A model generated the notes under the pieces. The model searched no databases, was not told the DNA's origin, and saw only the letters and a list, made by a program, of their open reading frames with translations. The translations under genes were made by a program, and so were the position numbers. Of a stretch of DNA of 64,000 nt, positions 45,573 to 55,722 are shown piece by piece (within the stretch, counting starts at the first letter, position 1; each line of letters begins with the position of its first letter). Source of the DNA: Thereva unica (Eukaryota; Arthropoda; Insecta; Diptera; Therevidae); contig OX465283.1 of the NCBI GenBank assembly GCA_949987705.1, positions 78,005,720 through 78,069,719 of the forward strand, given 5' to 3'.

Positions 45573-47084
45573 CAAGGGCGGCGCTATCATAGGTGCGAAT
45601 GGTGCACTTGCACCGGGCGCAATTTTTCGGGGCGCAATTTCAGAAATTAAAATTTAAAAAAAAATTAAAACTTTGGGGAAAAAATATAAAATTGAAAAGT
45701 ATTCTCACAGGTGCAAGAAATTTCACAAATTTATCCAATTTTTGTCCCTGTACTTTCTCATGCAAGAAAAAACGGGGAAAATTCGCTTCTCATCGTGTAT
45801 GAAGTTTCCAGAGATTTTAGCTTCGCGATTTGAGAAATCGGGGAAAAAATCTACCAAGTGAAAGAAAAATCTCTCATTTAATTGGAGCACTTTTTGCAAA
45901 TTCAAAGGAAAAATTGTTTCGATGGCTCTGAATTGAGGGCGCTGTTGCTGCACTTTTAAATTCTGTTTAAAGATTTAAAAAGAGGTAAATGAACGAATTG
46001 AGGAGAGCAAAACTCCTTGTGGCGAGAAATCCTCTTGAATTACTTTTTTGTGTTTGCTCCTGTAAACCGCCGACTTCAACGGCCTCAGTTCAATAAAGTT
46101 CAATTCAATCTGCATAAATTGCTTCGCCGGCTGGCATTTTCAGTTCATGCTTGAAATCGTTGTTGCTTTTTCGCCAGAAGTTAGAAATGCAAAAAGCTCA
46201 CTGGAATGATATTCCATTATTCCAGTTGATTATTCTCTTTTGAGCGAGCTTTTACGTTCAATACCAATTTTATGTTCTGTTGAGCGAATTCAGGCTTTAT
46301 TTTCCTGGGTTCAATATGTGAAACTACATGGAAGCTCAGGCAAAAGGGGAAGTTCAGTACACTAATTTGCTCGAACTTGCGCAGTTTGGCCGGTGAAGCC
46401 GGGGGTATTACTGTCTAACAGATTAATATTGCCAGTTTCACGACGGCCAACCAACAAAAATTGGCTGCAATTGTCAATTTCCTTTTGAAATTCGATGAAT
46501 AGTCGCATGGGATTCCACAAGAGCCAACTTTCCCAACAAACTATAAGTTAGAATGCTTTAGGTTGTTACTGTTGCTTTTAATATTAATTATTATTTCTTC
46601 TGCCATTTCCTAGCAAAAGGGAGGCAAAAATCAACAACAACCACACAGCTGTCAAAAAGTTGATTCAAAAACTCCGTAAAAAATTCAAAGGTCTGCCGAC
46701 CTCATCGATGTTTTCAGCAAACGATGTTTTCAGCAGAATTTTGGTGGATGGATGTTGACCCATGTAAAACTTCATATTTACGTAATCTTTTTTTATCTTT
46801 TCTTTTTTTTTGTTTTTGGTAAGATAAAGCTTAGGAGTCACCCTTTCTACTACTAGTCCGTCATGTCGTACAAGTCATGGTGCAATATATAGTAAGTAAG
46901 CTTGATCTTATACGCATTATTATGGTGCAATCTTAAATTTTGCGCAAACTATAAAAAATATTTCACCCATTAGCTAGTGTTTGGGTCTTTTTCCACTGTT
47001 CTTCACTGCGTTCAAAAATGAGCAGGTTATGGGGCGCAATATTGCAAAGTGCACCGGGCGCAAAAAAACCAAGCGCCGGCCCTG
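45573..47084. mobile_element. hAT-superfamily element inserted in the LINE
   Basis: Ends CAAGGGCGGCGCT and AGCGCCGGCCCTG form short TIRs, with the exact 8-bp duplication ATCTGGTG at 45565-45572 and 47085-47092. Subterminal TGCACCGGGCGC words near 45610 and 47055 mirror each other. No transposase frame is recognised in the 1.5 kb. The element contains a MITE relative at about 46431-46773. Confidence 0.85.
46431..46773. mobile_element. diverged MITE nested in the hAT element
   Basis: Its left side (CCAGTTTCACGACGGCCAACCAACAAAAATTGGCTG) cut as TTTCACGACGGCCAACC, the middle (AACCACACAGCTGTCAAAAAGTTGA) and the right side (TTTGGTGGATGGATGTTG) parallel the MITE at 25793-26170. Exact limits are not clear. 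Confidence 0.55.
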
Positions 47085-48539
47085 ATCTGGTGAATCTAGT
47101 TTGGTTGCTTTAGATATCTCCAAGGCTTTTGATAGAGTATGGCACTCAGCCTTGTTAGCTAAACTCAAAGCTATTGGAATAGACTCGCTTCTGTATAAGT
47201 GGGTTGAGAGTTTCCTCTCCGGCCGTTCAATTAAGGTAGTTTTAGATGGCGTCAAATCTGAATCTCACCCCATCTCTGCGGGGGTCCCCCAGGGGTCAAT
47301 TTTATCACCGGCCCTATTTCTCATCTTTATAAATGACCTTCTTTCAATCCCCTCCAACCCACTTCTCAGCTTCGCTGACGACGGTACTTTACGTTACTCG
47401 TACAGCTTCGATACGAGACAGACACATGCCAGATCCTGTCTTGATGATCGTGAACTAATTTTCAACTCTATTAAGAACGACATTGAACTTATTATAGAGT
47501 GGGGAAAAAAGAATCGTGTCGGATTCAACCCCTCCAAAACCAAGTACTGTCTTATTTCAAAGAAAAAGATCAACACCTCACCATCCTTGACAGTGGATAA
47601 CGTAGAAATAAAGGCCGACCCATCCCTACACATCTTAGGCGTGACATTAGCCAAAGACTTGCGATGGAATGACCATATATTCCAAATCGCCAAACAAGCA
47701 TCCCAGTGCTTGGGATTTCTTAAGAGGTGCAGGTTCCTCCTCCAGCCATCGGCCCGTGCTGTTATTTATAAATCCTACATTCGGCCTCTTCTCGAATACA
47801 ACTCCCTCGTTTGGGGCGGCGCTCCAATAACCACCTTGGCATGGTTAGAAAAGGTCCAAAAAAGGGCCCTTAAACTAATTGATGACGACACCATTTGCTC
47901 CACCATCGACCCCTTGAGCCACCGTAGGAATGTAGCAGCACTGACAAAATTTTATCGCTACTATCACAGTGACTGTTCCTCCGAGTTAAACGCTCTTTTG
48001 CCTCCACGGCAATCTTATACCCGCAACACCAGATTAGCCCACTCGTCCCATACCCTGCACCTGCAACTCCCTTTTTCACGCACTCAACAAGATATGAATT
48101 CGTTTGTTAATCGAACAACTCGACTGTGGAATAATCTCTCGCAGTCGGTATTTCCGAGCTCCTACAACATCCAAGAGTTCAAACGCAGGGTTCATCACCA
48201 CCTTCTTCAATACCCCCCCCCGTACCTTTATAATCCTTAACCTATTCCCCCCACCCCTCCCCCGTACTAAGCTTACTGCTAGACATTGCACCATGACGTG
48301 ACAAATGACATGACGGACTAGTAGTACAAAGGGTGACTCCTGAGCTTAGCACTAACACATAAAAAAAAAAAAAAAAAAAAAAAATAAAAGAAATATAATA
48401 GTAACTTCAAATGACAGCTAAAGAACTCAAGCTCAGTTTAAGCTAATATGCTTCAAGTAGGCAGAGCATATACGCGCTCGAGTTCTTGAGATTTTCAAGC
48501 CTTCGAGTACTCAAGCTGTCATGGAAACGTAGTAATAGA

Positions 48540-48712
48540 AGGAATAACGAAGGGAGAAGTTAGAAGGAAAGTTATATGTATATGTAGGTGGGAAAAGTGG
48601 GAAAGGCGAAGGACCGTGGTGCTGCCGGGATTCGAATCCGGGACCTCTGGGATGGTAGCCAGGCGCCTTACCCTGGAGACTATCGAGGCCCCAGCTGTTC
48701 AGCCACGCTATC
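48540..48712 (-). repeat. tRNA-like SINE head or tRNA pseudogene
   Basis: On -, from about 48700 downwards, the sequence contains an A-box-like GATAGTCTCCAGGGTAAGG and a perfect B-box core GGATTCGAATCC within a T-arm-like stem (CCCGGATTCGAATCCCGG). An acceptor-like GGCCTCG is not paired with the 3' end. The anticodon stem does not fold into five clean pairs. So it is better read as a tRNA-derived SINE head or pseudogene than as a working tRNA. Downstream sequence to 48540 may be the SINE body. Confidence 0.5.
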
Positions 48713-49129
48713 GCAGTTTTCACAGATAAATTAATAGTACTCAAGATGTTGGATGTTACAGTTAAATATTTGAATTTGAAGAGTTTTGGCACACTATTAA
48801 AGACTTTGTTGGCTTTTTGCAGCCGTAAGGTAAGTAAATCATTGTATTACTTCAAATTCGCGCTCGTCTCGCAGCAATAGGAAACATAAAGCTTTCCCAG
48901 TCTACAGCAAAGTAGTTTAAAAATATGTGCTTAAGTTTACTCTGTTTACCTGCCCAGAGCACAGGATGTCTTGCATGACAGTTGTAATACACGTCATTCT
49001 GAAACTCTGAGGCAAAACACCATTCCCTGTTCATCGCGTCTTTTGAATGACAGTAATGTCAGCTTTAAACCTGAAGCAAATATGACGAGCTGTACCATAA
49101 CCGTACGCACTCTAACATACGAGCATGAC

Positions 49130-51280
49130 GCAGTTCCTAAAAAAACTGTCTGGCACTATGGGATAGCCAACTGGTTGGGACTTATACGCTTTTTTCAAGC
49201 CACAGACTGGAATTTGTGTTTCCGCAGTGCCAGTGCGAACTATGCCGCTTCCTGTATTACTAAAATAATACGGGCAGGAATGTGTTTGTTCATTCCTCAT
49301 TCTACCATATCTATAAAGCCTAGGCCAAATAGATGGTTCAATGGGGAATGTAGGAACGCAATTCAAGCTAAGGAAGCCGCTTATAGAGCGTTCAAACATT
49401 CCCCCAACGAGGCACTTCGGCGTGAGTATATCAAGTCGAGAAACTCCTGTAATTCCATCATCAGGAAGGTCAAAGCATCATTTGACAACAAATTGAGAAG
49501 TAAGATCCTTAACACACACGTAGGCAGCAAAAACTTCTGGTCCTTGGTAACTTCCATCAAGAAGAATTTTACCTCTTCCTCAACCCCTCCATTCTTTAAT
49601 GGAAAGGAGGTGATAACAGAAAGCAAATCCAAGGCCGATTTACTGGCATCTCTGTTCGCCTCAAATTCTTCGTTATCTCAAGCTGATACGTCACCACCGG
49701 TCCTCGATCGCAACGCCCATTCAATGGACGGTATTTTCTTCAGGACACGAGAGGTGTATAAATGTCTCAAAGAACTTGACGTCAATAAATCCACTGGCCC
49801 CGATAATATTCCGCCTATGGTACTCAAAAAGTGTGCCTCACCCTTGGCTAAACCTCTGCGCAAACTTTTTGCCTTGTCATATTTCTCCGGAGTTTATCCA
49901 AACTCTTGGAAACTAGCTCATGTTCAGCCCATTCCAAAAAAAGGTGAAGCCAGCGACCCTTTAAACTACCGCCCAATAGCATTAACTTCTGTTCTCTCCA
50001 AAGTTATGGAGACAATAATCAATAGAAGGTTGATGAAATATCTAGAGTCTAACCAAATTATTCACGACAGGCAGTACGGCTTTAGACCAAAACGGTCTAC
50101 TGGTGACCTTCTTGTGTGCTTGACTGAGCACATCAACCAAAGCATCCATGGCTTCGGTGAGTCTGGTCTGGTTGCTCTAGATATCTCCAAGGCCTTCGAC
50201 AGAGTATGGCATCCCGCTCTGCTGTCGAAACTCCAAGCTATTGGTATCGACTCAGTTCTAAGGAACTGGATTGAGAGCTTTCTTTCTGGCCGTTCAATCA
50301 AGGTAGTATTGGATGGCGTCGAATCCAACCCTCATTCCATTTCGGCCGGCGTTCCACAAGGGGCGATTCTCTACTCTCTTTCTTATATTCATTAATGATC
50401 TGCTCTCAATCCCCTCCAATCCACTTCATAGTTTTGCCGATGACGGTACTTTGCGTTACTCATACCCCTCCGACAACACAGGACAAGCAAGTGCCAGACC
50501 TTGTCTCTTAGAACGTGAACTCATGTCCAACTCTCTTAACGCGGACATTAAACTCATTCTTGATTGGGGCCGCAAGAACCGTGTCGAGTTCAATGAAACC
50601 AAAACCAAGTACTGTCTATTCTCCACTAAAACCTGCACCAACCTTCCCTCCATTTCAGTGGGCGAGGATAATATAACTGCTGATCCATATCTTAACATCC
50701 TCGGCGTGACTCTATCCAACGATTTGCGTTGGAATAATCACATACTCCAAGTCACCAAACAAGCGTACCAATGCCTCGGCTTCCTTAAGAGATGCAAGTT
50801 TCTCCTTCATCCAACTGCCTTGGCTACAGTCTACAAGTCCTACATTCGGCCACGCCTTGAGTACAACTCGTATATCTGGGCGGGCGCCCCTAAAACCACC
50901 TTGACTTGGCTTGACAAGGTGCAAAACCGCGCCATCAAACTCATTGGCGATAGCACCCTTTGCATTGATCCTTTAAGCCACCGTAGGAATGTAGCAGCGC
51001 TCAGCAAGTTTTACCGCTCTTTTCATAGCGACTGCTCCACTGAAATCAAAAACCTCCTGCCTACACGGCAATTTTTCTCCCGCAACAAAAAGACTAGCCA
51101 ACTCGGCTCACCCCTTCACCCTTCAGCCCTCCCCTTCACGCACATTACGTTTTAGCAGTTCGTTTATAAATAGAACAACTCGATTGTGGAACTCTCTTCC
51201 GCAGTCGGTGTTTCCGAACTCATATAACATCTCAGAGTTCAAACGCAAGGTTCATCGACATCTACTCATGCACCCTCCAG
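49130..51280 (+). pseudogene. reverse transcriptase ORF of LINE copy B, frameshifted
   Basis: The first frame (to 50395) holds PRPNRWFNGEC, HVQPIPKKG, NYRPIALTSVLSK, QYGFRPKRSTGDLL, LVALDISKAFDRVWH and GVPQGAIL. A small indel at about 50370 then shifts to the second frame (from about 50376 to 51155) with FLIFINDLLSIPS, SFADDGTLRYSY, ILGVTLSNDLRW and YIRPRLEYNSYIW. A further shift near 51150 separates the last part (RTTRLWNSL-like, to about 51280). The 5' sequence of the open frame, 48971-49130, has no match to copy A and is probably flank. Confidence 0.8.
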
Positions 51281-51422
51281 ACCCCTAACCTATCCTATCT
51301 CATCTTTCCTTCAGATCAAGCTTACTACTATACATTGGACCATGACTTGTAAGACATGACGGACTAGTAGTACAAAGGGTGACTCCTAAGCTTCTTCTTG
51401 CCACAAAAAAAAAAAAAAAAAA
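49130..51422 (+). mobile_element. second APE-type LINE family, copy B, 5'-truncated
   Basis: Same family and orientation as the LINE ending at 48384; homology starts near 49130 (CCTAAAAAAACTGTCTGGCA), well after the endonuclease. The copy ends with GACTAGTAGTACAAAGGGTGACTCC and a poly(A) tract at 51405-51422. 5' truncation is the usual outcome of target-primed reverse transcription. No clear target duplication was found. Confidence 0.75.
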
Positions 51423-53109
51423 TGAGTGTTCATATGGCACCGACCTAAATTTACTTAATTAGCTTGCATGTATGTGTTTTGCAAGACATGGGGCTACCTC
51501 GTATATATGTATATATTCCCGTATAATGATCCTATGACCTTCAGAATCACCTTCACCGTTCTTCCTTTATTTTCAGATTAGGGTTAGTGTATTTCGTCAG
51601 TAAGGATCTGATACTACCGTCTGAGCTCCCGTCCTCAGCGATGTCTCTCGCTGATTCTTTGGCTCGATTATGGATAAGATTTTCAAAACAAACATGGTGA
51701 TCCTAGTCACCGGAAATTTTCTCTCCCCAATCAGTGAGATTATAGAGATAGCTCTTATTAAAATTAGGGACTAGTCCAATCTTGCGGTACATCCCGTTAA
51801 TCCGTAAAAGACAGAACTGATGCTTTTCGACAAATTTTGTATTTCAATCAACATGTTCTGATCAGCTAAGTACTTGGATCTTATTCTAGACCCTAACTAA
51901 ATTAGAAGCTCAATATCGAAGGAAAGTCAAAGAAAGCCAGAACAAGATATCGGGCTTGAAGAAACACATGATGCGCTAGCTCTACACAGCAGGGATTAGA
52001 CCAGTACTGGCATTCGGGTCTGCTGCGCAATGCAAATGAATAGAACAAGTCCAGACTAGGCCAAGTTGAAATAGCGACATATTTCGGAGCTACGGGCTCT
52101 GTGTACAACCCCTACAATTTATTGCCGCCTGATTTACACATTAGGCAGCAGGCGCACCTCAGAAAGGAAGAACGATATCGACTTATATGGTCAGATCGTC
52201 CAAAATTATAAATAAACGTTGAAGGCTATATTGAATTTATCGTAACATGAGGTATCAAGGAACAGAAATACCAAGGTGGTATAAGTGAAGTGATGTGGTC
52301 ATAGCAAGCTAAATCTTACTACCAATTGGTGGGAGGAATGCAGCTGGATTTAGATGCGTTAAGCAATAGGAAAGAGGCCATTAAAAGATACTCTCAAGAT
52401 CGGCATTAATGTTGTAAAAACCAATAGGAACCAATTTGAACATTATCTGAATTTATGTGTAGTTTACAACTGAAAAATAATGGTCCTAGTATGGAACCTT
52501 GCGAATTAGTGAAACTTGACCTGGGATTCACCTACTTACCGTGAATGCCAAGATGTTTTATATTGGTCCAAAGTTTCGTTCCTAACATTTTTGAAAGCAT
52601 TTAAATCCACATCAGCTTTGTTTATTGTTTAATTTTTTTAATTTGTGTAATTTGTTCGTTTTGTTTTGTTTAATTCTTATATGAATATTACATGTTTAGA
52701 GACACTGGAAAGATGACGTTGAAAATACTCTTTCCAAGGTGCAAACCAAAATTGATTCTTTTCTAAGTCAAATGTGACACTTCATACCAATAACAGCAAT
52801 AAACAAATTTCAGATGGTCGAGTTGGCTCTTTTTACTAAATTTGTCACCTACTTCTTTGGTAAATAAGTAAGTAAAAAGATTATAAACCAAACACTTTCA
52901 TTCGGCTTACACAGTATTAGAAAACAAAGGTGTGCAACTACGTACAAAACGCAATCTGCATCCTATCTACTGTGTACGTTGGGTTTTTGCGAAATTGTTT
53001 ATATTTTAATAATACAATACACTGCATGTACCATGTGTAATATTTCACATCTTATTAAGAACAAACCGGTTCTGAAGGAAAAACTAAATGTTATAACTTA
53101 TGTTTTCAG
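51423..53109. other. spacer with one LINE relic
   Basis: Apart from the relic at 51880-52210, no gene is seen. The 5' untranslated exon of the SAYSD1-like gene should lie here or upstream, but it could not be placed. Confidence 0.4.
51880..52210 (+). pseudogene. probable LINE (LOA/R1-like) C-terminal relic
   Basis: Pieces such as LEAQYRRKVKES, GLKKHMMR, YTAGIRPVLAFGSA and VQTR in slightly shifting frames resemble the region after the RT of LOA/R1-type LINEs, where K-GL-P----W-Y-A-VRP---YGS--W occurs. Stops are frequent. Moderate-to-low confidence because no catalytic motif remains. Confidence 0.35.
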
Positions 53110-53634
53110 CTACCCAAACAAATGGAGTCAAAGCTAGCAGCATACCGACTTAGAAAACGCAGAAAAGAAATTATAGATTCCATTAAATCTAGACTAGTTA
53201 AAATGAATCCATTTCGTAATGATCCAGATGAACAAAACAAAAAGATATCTTGTATAGTTGATGTGCCTTCACAATCGTCAGAGAGCGAGCAAGAAGAACC
53301 TGAAAAAGTTCCAGTCGAAGACGATTCTGTACCTGAAATCACAGATGACCTTTTTCTGCCTGAGAATAAGTGGCTTCGCTATACTTATTACATTGTATAT
53401 TTTTTATTTTGGGTGACTTGTTACACTATAGCAATTGAACTTAAGTTTGGAATTGTATACCTAATATTATCTGCACTCTTCGCTATATATTTCAATACAA
53501 GAACAGGACCAAAACGGAAAGGTGAAATGAGTGCTTACAGTGTATTTAATAAGAATTGCCAAAGCATAGATGGAACACTTAAGGCAGAGCAATTTGAAAG
53601 AGAAATCCGTTTTGGAGCTGCTAGTGTGAGATAA
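53110..53634 (+). CDS. SAYSD1: SAYSvFN domain-containing protein (SAYSD1-like)
   Basis: Coding starts at ATG 53122, 12 bases after an AG acceptor (TATGTTTTCAG), and ends at TAA 53632-53634, giving 170 residues, close to the ~180 of vertebrate SAYSD1. The N terminus is basic (LAAYRLRKRRKEII), followed by an acidic Ser/Glu-rich linker. Two close hydrophobic segments from about residue 88 to 128 come next. Then the signature SAYSVFN (about residue 137) with GTLKAEQFEREIR completes the family domain. In mammals SAYSD1 is an ER membrane protein at the translocon that binds UFMylated stalled ribosomes in quality control. Because the acceptor lies upstream of the ATG, a 5' untranslated exon is expected. 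Confidence 0.88.
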   Translation, partial: LPKQMESKLAAYRLRKRRKEIIDSIKSRLVKMNPFRNDPDEQNKKISCIVDVPSQSSESEQEEPEKVPVEDDSVPEITDDLFLPENKWLRYTYYIVYFLFWVTCYTIAIELKFGIVYLILSALFAIYFNTRTGPKRKGEMSAYSVFNKNCQSIDGTLKAEQFEREIRFGAASVR

Positions 53635-54127
53635 ATATTTATTTGTTGGTTAAGTTGATTTGTCCATTTTATTAGGTAGATATAAATTGTTAACAATCTA
53701 AACAAGTGTTTATATCAGACTCGTGAATGAATTCCCCGGGCTTGACTCATATATTGCATTTTTGCTCAAATAATTCACCTTTTAAATTTTTTGAATGCCC
53801 AAAAACTTTTTAAACCCCATACCAACAATAGAATCGAGCATTTCCGTAAGAGCTACACATTTTCAATCCATTGGATGATGATAGGCAGATCTCGGTCGTA
53901 CGGTAATTAAATGAAAATTAATAAGAGTTCTGCGAAATAAATATTTTTTTTAACATCATCGAGTACAGCACTTAATTCATAACATAACATTTCAGTCGTT
54001 TTGAGTTTTGAGCATTGTCATTTGATTAAAAATTTCTAGATTTATCTGTATAAAAATCAGTCATGTTTCAGTTTATAATTTTTCTATTAGTTTTTAATAA
54101 AGCCGTTGATAGCGGGTGCACAAGGGA
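53635..54127. other. 3' UTR / spacer after the SAYSD1-like gene
   Basis: AT-rich sequence without a gene. An AATAAA at about 53936 could serve as a polyadenylation signal. The next element starts at 54128. Confidence 0.4.
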
Positions 54128-54137
54128 AACAGGAATC

Positions 54138-54691
54138 GGGTGCATGCCAAAATCCAGAAAGACAAAATCCAGAAGCGACAAAATCCAGAAAAATTTTAAA
54201 AATCCCGAAACGACAAAATCCAGAAATGACAAAATCCAGAAATGACAAAATCCAGAAACGACAAAATCCAGAAACGACAAAATCCAGAATTTGCCGAATT
54301 AGCAAAACAAACTTATAATTGAAGTTGGTCTAGAAAAGAATGTCTGTTTCGATTTATGTTATTTAATTATGTTATCAACTTTATTATTTATTAAAAATGT
54401 TTCGATTATTATTACCATTATTTTTACTAATAATATTAGAAAAAATCCAGAAAAAATACAGAATAAAAAATCGCGCGATTTTTTATTCTGGATTTTTTCT
54501 GGATTTTGTCATTTCTGGATTTTGTCGTTTCTGGATTTTGTCGTTTCTGGATTTTGTCGTTTCTGGATTTTGTCATTTCTGGATTTTGTCATTTCTGGAT
54601 TTTGTCGTTTCTGGATTTTGTCGTTTCTGGATTTTGTCATTCTGGATTTTGTCATTCTGGATTTTGTCTTTCTGGATTATGACGTACACCC
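54138..54691. mobile_element. foldback (MULE-like) element with 16-bp tandem repeats in its arms
   Basis: The 554-bp element is flanked by an exact 10-bp duplication AACAGGAATC (54128-54137, 54692-54701). The ends GGGTGCATGCCAAAATCCAG and CTGGATTATGACGTACACCC are inverted. Both arms are made of tandem 16-bp units: CGACAAAATCCAGAAA on the left (about 54148-54290) and TTTCTGGATTTTGTCG on the right (about 54485-54680). Duplications of 9-10 bp with repeat-built TIRs fit Mutator-like or Foldback-type elements. Open frames through the arrays are low-complexity by-products. Confidence 0.8.
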
Positions 54692-55145
54692 AACAGGAAT
54701 CACCATTTCCCTAAATAACAGGAAAACTGAGATGAGTCAGCATCAGCCGCCAATGCGCTAAGTGAGCAGCTGCATAACAAAAATTAAAATATCGGTAAAA
54801 TAATAAAAATAAATACTCGACCGTCGATATAAATTCCGAATCATTGCAAATCAATTGAATCTGGAAACTCGATGACATAGAGAATACGCAAGTAGGAAGC
54901 AAATGAAAACTTGCGCAAACAAAGAGAAGCAACAACTGAGAAAAAATTATAAATTATAACGAAAGAAAAACGGTAAGCATCATATCTTACCTTCGCAATT
55001 GGGACAAATATAAATTTCAATATGCCTAAAAATACATTACTAAACAGCTCTCGGGAAAGCACTGTACTAAAAAGCATGCCGTTAAGAATGCGGATGGAAG
55101 GCTGCTGTGAAGCGACGAGGAGCAACTCCAAAGATGGAGATATTT

Positions 55146-55722
55146 GCCTCGATTCCCAGATCCGGCGGGTCGGAAGTGAGTGCGGAATTGACACTGCGAT
55201 TCTCAAATCCGCAACCGCAAATTTCTTTTTAACCCTGCGTGTGTACACTGGGTCTTTGAAGGAACAGTTAAAATTTGAAACTCAAATTTTCCTCTCATGA
55301 ATAGAAGGCTAGCTTCAATTTCCTCTCCAATGCTTTTAAAGATATGACTTTGGCAACTTGTTGGATATATAGTAGACACTTCAATAAGTACCCCAGATTT
55401 TTTTCAGATATTTTGATAGCCGGGAATACTTTGAAAACCCGGCCGTTCCCTAAAAGACCCAGTGTACACACCATGTCTCGGAAAATATAGTGTACACACG
55501 CAGGGTTAACATTTCCCGCCCTGTAAAAGTGTGATCCGCAACAAATTTTCTGCGGATTTGAACGACAGATGCGCCTAAGATAATCCGACATCTCTAATTT
55601 CATAATCGCGTAAGTCTTCACTCCAGATTTTTTGATTAAATAAATCCGCGGCTGCGGATTTGAGAATCGCAAAATTGTAAATCCGCACTCACTTCCGCTC
55701 CGCCGGATCTGGGAATCGTGGC
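55146..55722. mobile_element. MITE with GCCTCGATTCCCAGATCCG ends, split by another MITE
   Basis: The left end TGCCTCGATTCCCAGATCCGG and the right end CCGGATCTGGGAATCGTGGCA are inverted, and ATT flanks both (about 55143-55145 and 55723-55725). The LINE sequence GGAGAT / ATTACTTC continues across it, which proves insertion. The same family is at 57229-57533. A third transposon, 55233-55505, sits inside. A 3-bp duplication is compatible with PIF/Harbinger. Confidence 0.75.
55233..55505. mobile_element. piggyBac-like MITE at a TTAA site
   Basis: A 273-bp element with ends CCCTGCGTGTGTACACTGGG and (inverted) CCCAGTGTACACACC near 55470 plus AGTGTACACACGCAGGG at 55489-55505. TTAA lies at both borders (55229-55232, 55506-55509). 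The related MITE at 57229 has the uninterrupted sequence (TTTCTTTTTGACATTTTCCGC), so the empty site is visible. TTAA duplications and CCC ends are the marks of piggyBac-type elements. Confidence 0.85.

Larger units (their letters stand above)
44696..48240 (+). pseudogene. reverse transcriptase domain of LINE copy A, split by a hAT element
   Basis: The first part (44696-45572) has PRPNRWFNQEC, HVQPIPKKG, NYRPIAITSILSK and QYGFRQKRSTGDLL. The second part (47093-48240) continues with LVALDISKAFDRVWH, GVPQGSILSPALF, the catalytic SFADDGTLRY, LGVTLAKDLRW and YIRPLLEYNSLVWGG. If the hAT insert and one of its two ATCTGGTG copies are ignored, the two parts are in the same frame (HGSGESSLVALD-type junction, as in copy B). 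So the RT was intact when the hAT landed. The apparent extension of the first frame beyond 45572 is transposon sequence. Confidence 0.85.
43440..48384 (+). mobile_element. second APE-type LINE family, copy A
   Basis: A + strand non-LTR element ending in a 24-base poly(A) tract at 48361-48384. The 3' UTR words GGACTAGTAGTACAAAGGGTGACTCC are shared with the copy ending at 51422. The 5' boundary is uncertain (about 43400-43500), and no separate gag-like ORF1 was found. The ORF is interrupted by a hAT element at 45573-47084 and by a frameshift near 44590. Within the APE-LINE radiation it belongs near the jockey/CR1 group; the exact clade is not determined. Confidence 0.75.
43143..48528. mobile_element. 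possible outer MITE split by a LINE
   Basis: An 18-bp perfect inverted pair GTTTCCATGACAGCTTGA lies at 43143-43160 and 48511-48528. The AGCTTGA/CTCGAG-rich sequences next to each arm are similar in style. The LINE copy (poly(A) at 48361-48384) lies between them. Flanking GTGG and GTAG differ by one base, so a target duplication is unproven. The outer element without the LINE would be only a few hundred bases. Confidence 0.45.

Noticed and set aside
45573..45592. Extension of the LINE frame to its stop near 45592 as natural C terminus
   Set aside because: These bases belong to the hAT insertion; the true frame continues at 47093.
48540..48712. Functional tRNA gene
   Set aside because: B box is perfect, but acceptor and anticodon stems do not pair properly.
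54138..54691. CRISPR-like array from regularly repeated units
   Set aside because: Units are contiguous without spacers, arms are inverted, and the genome is eukaryotic.
54106..54761. Long frames through the DKIQ/ILSFLDFV repeats as proteins
   Set aside because: Low-complexity translations of a 16-bp tandem array inside a foldback element.
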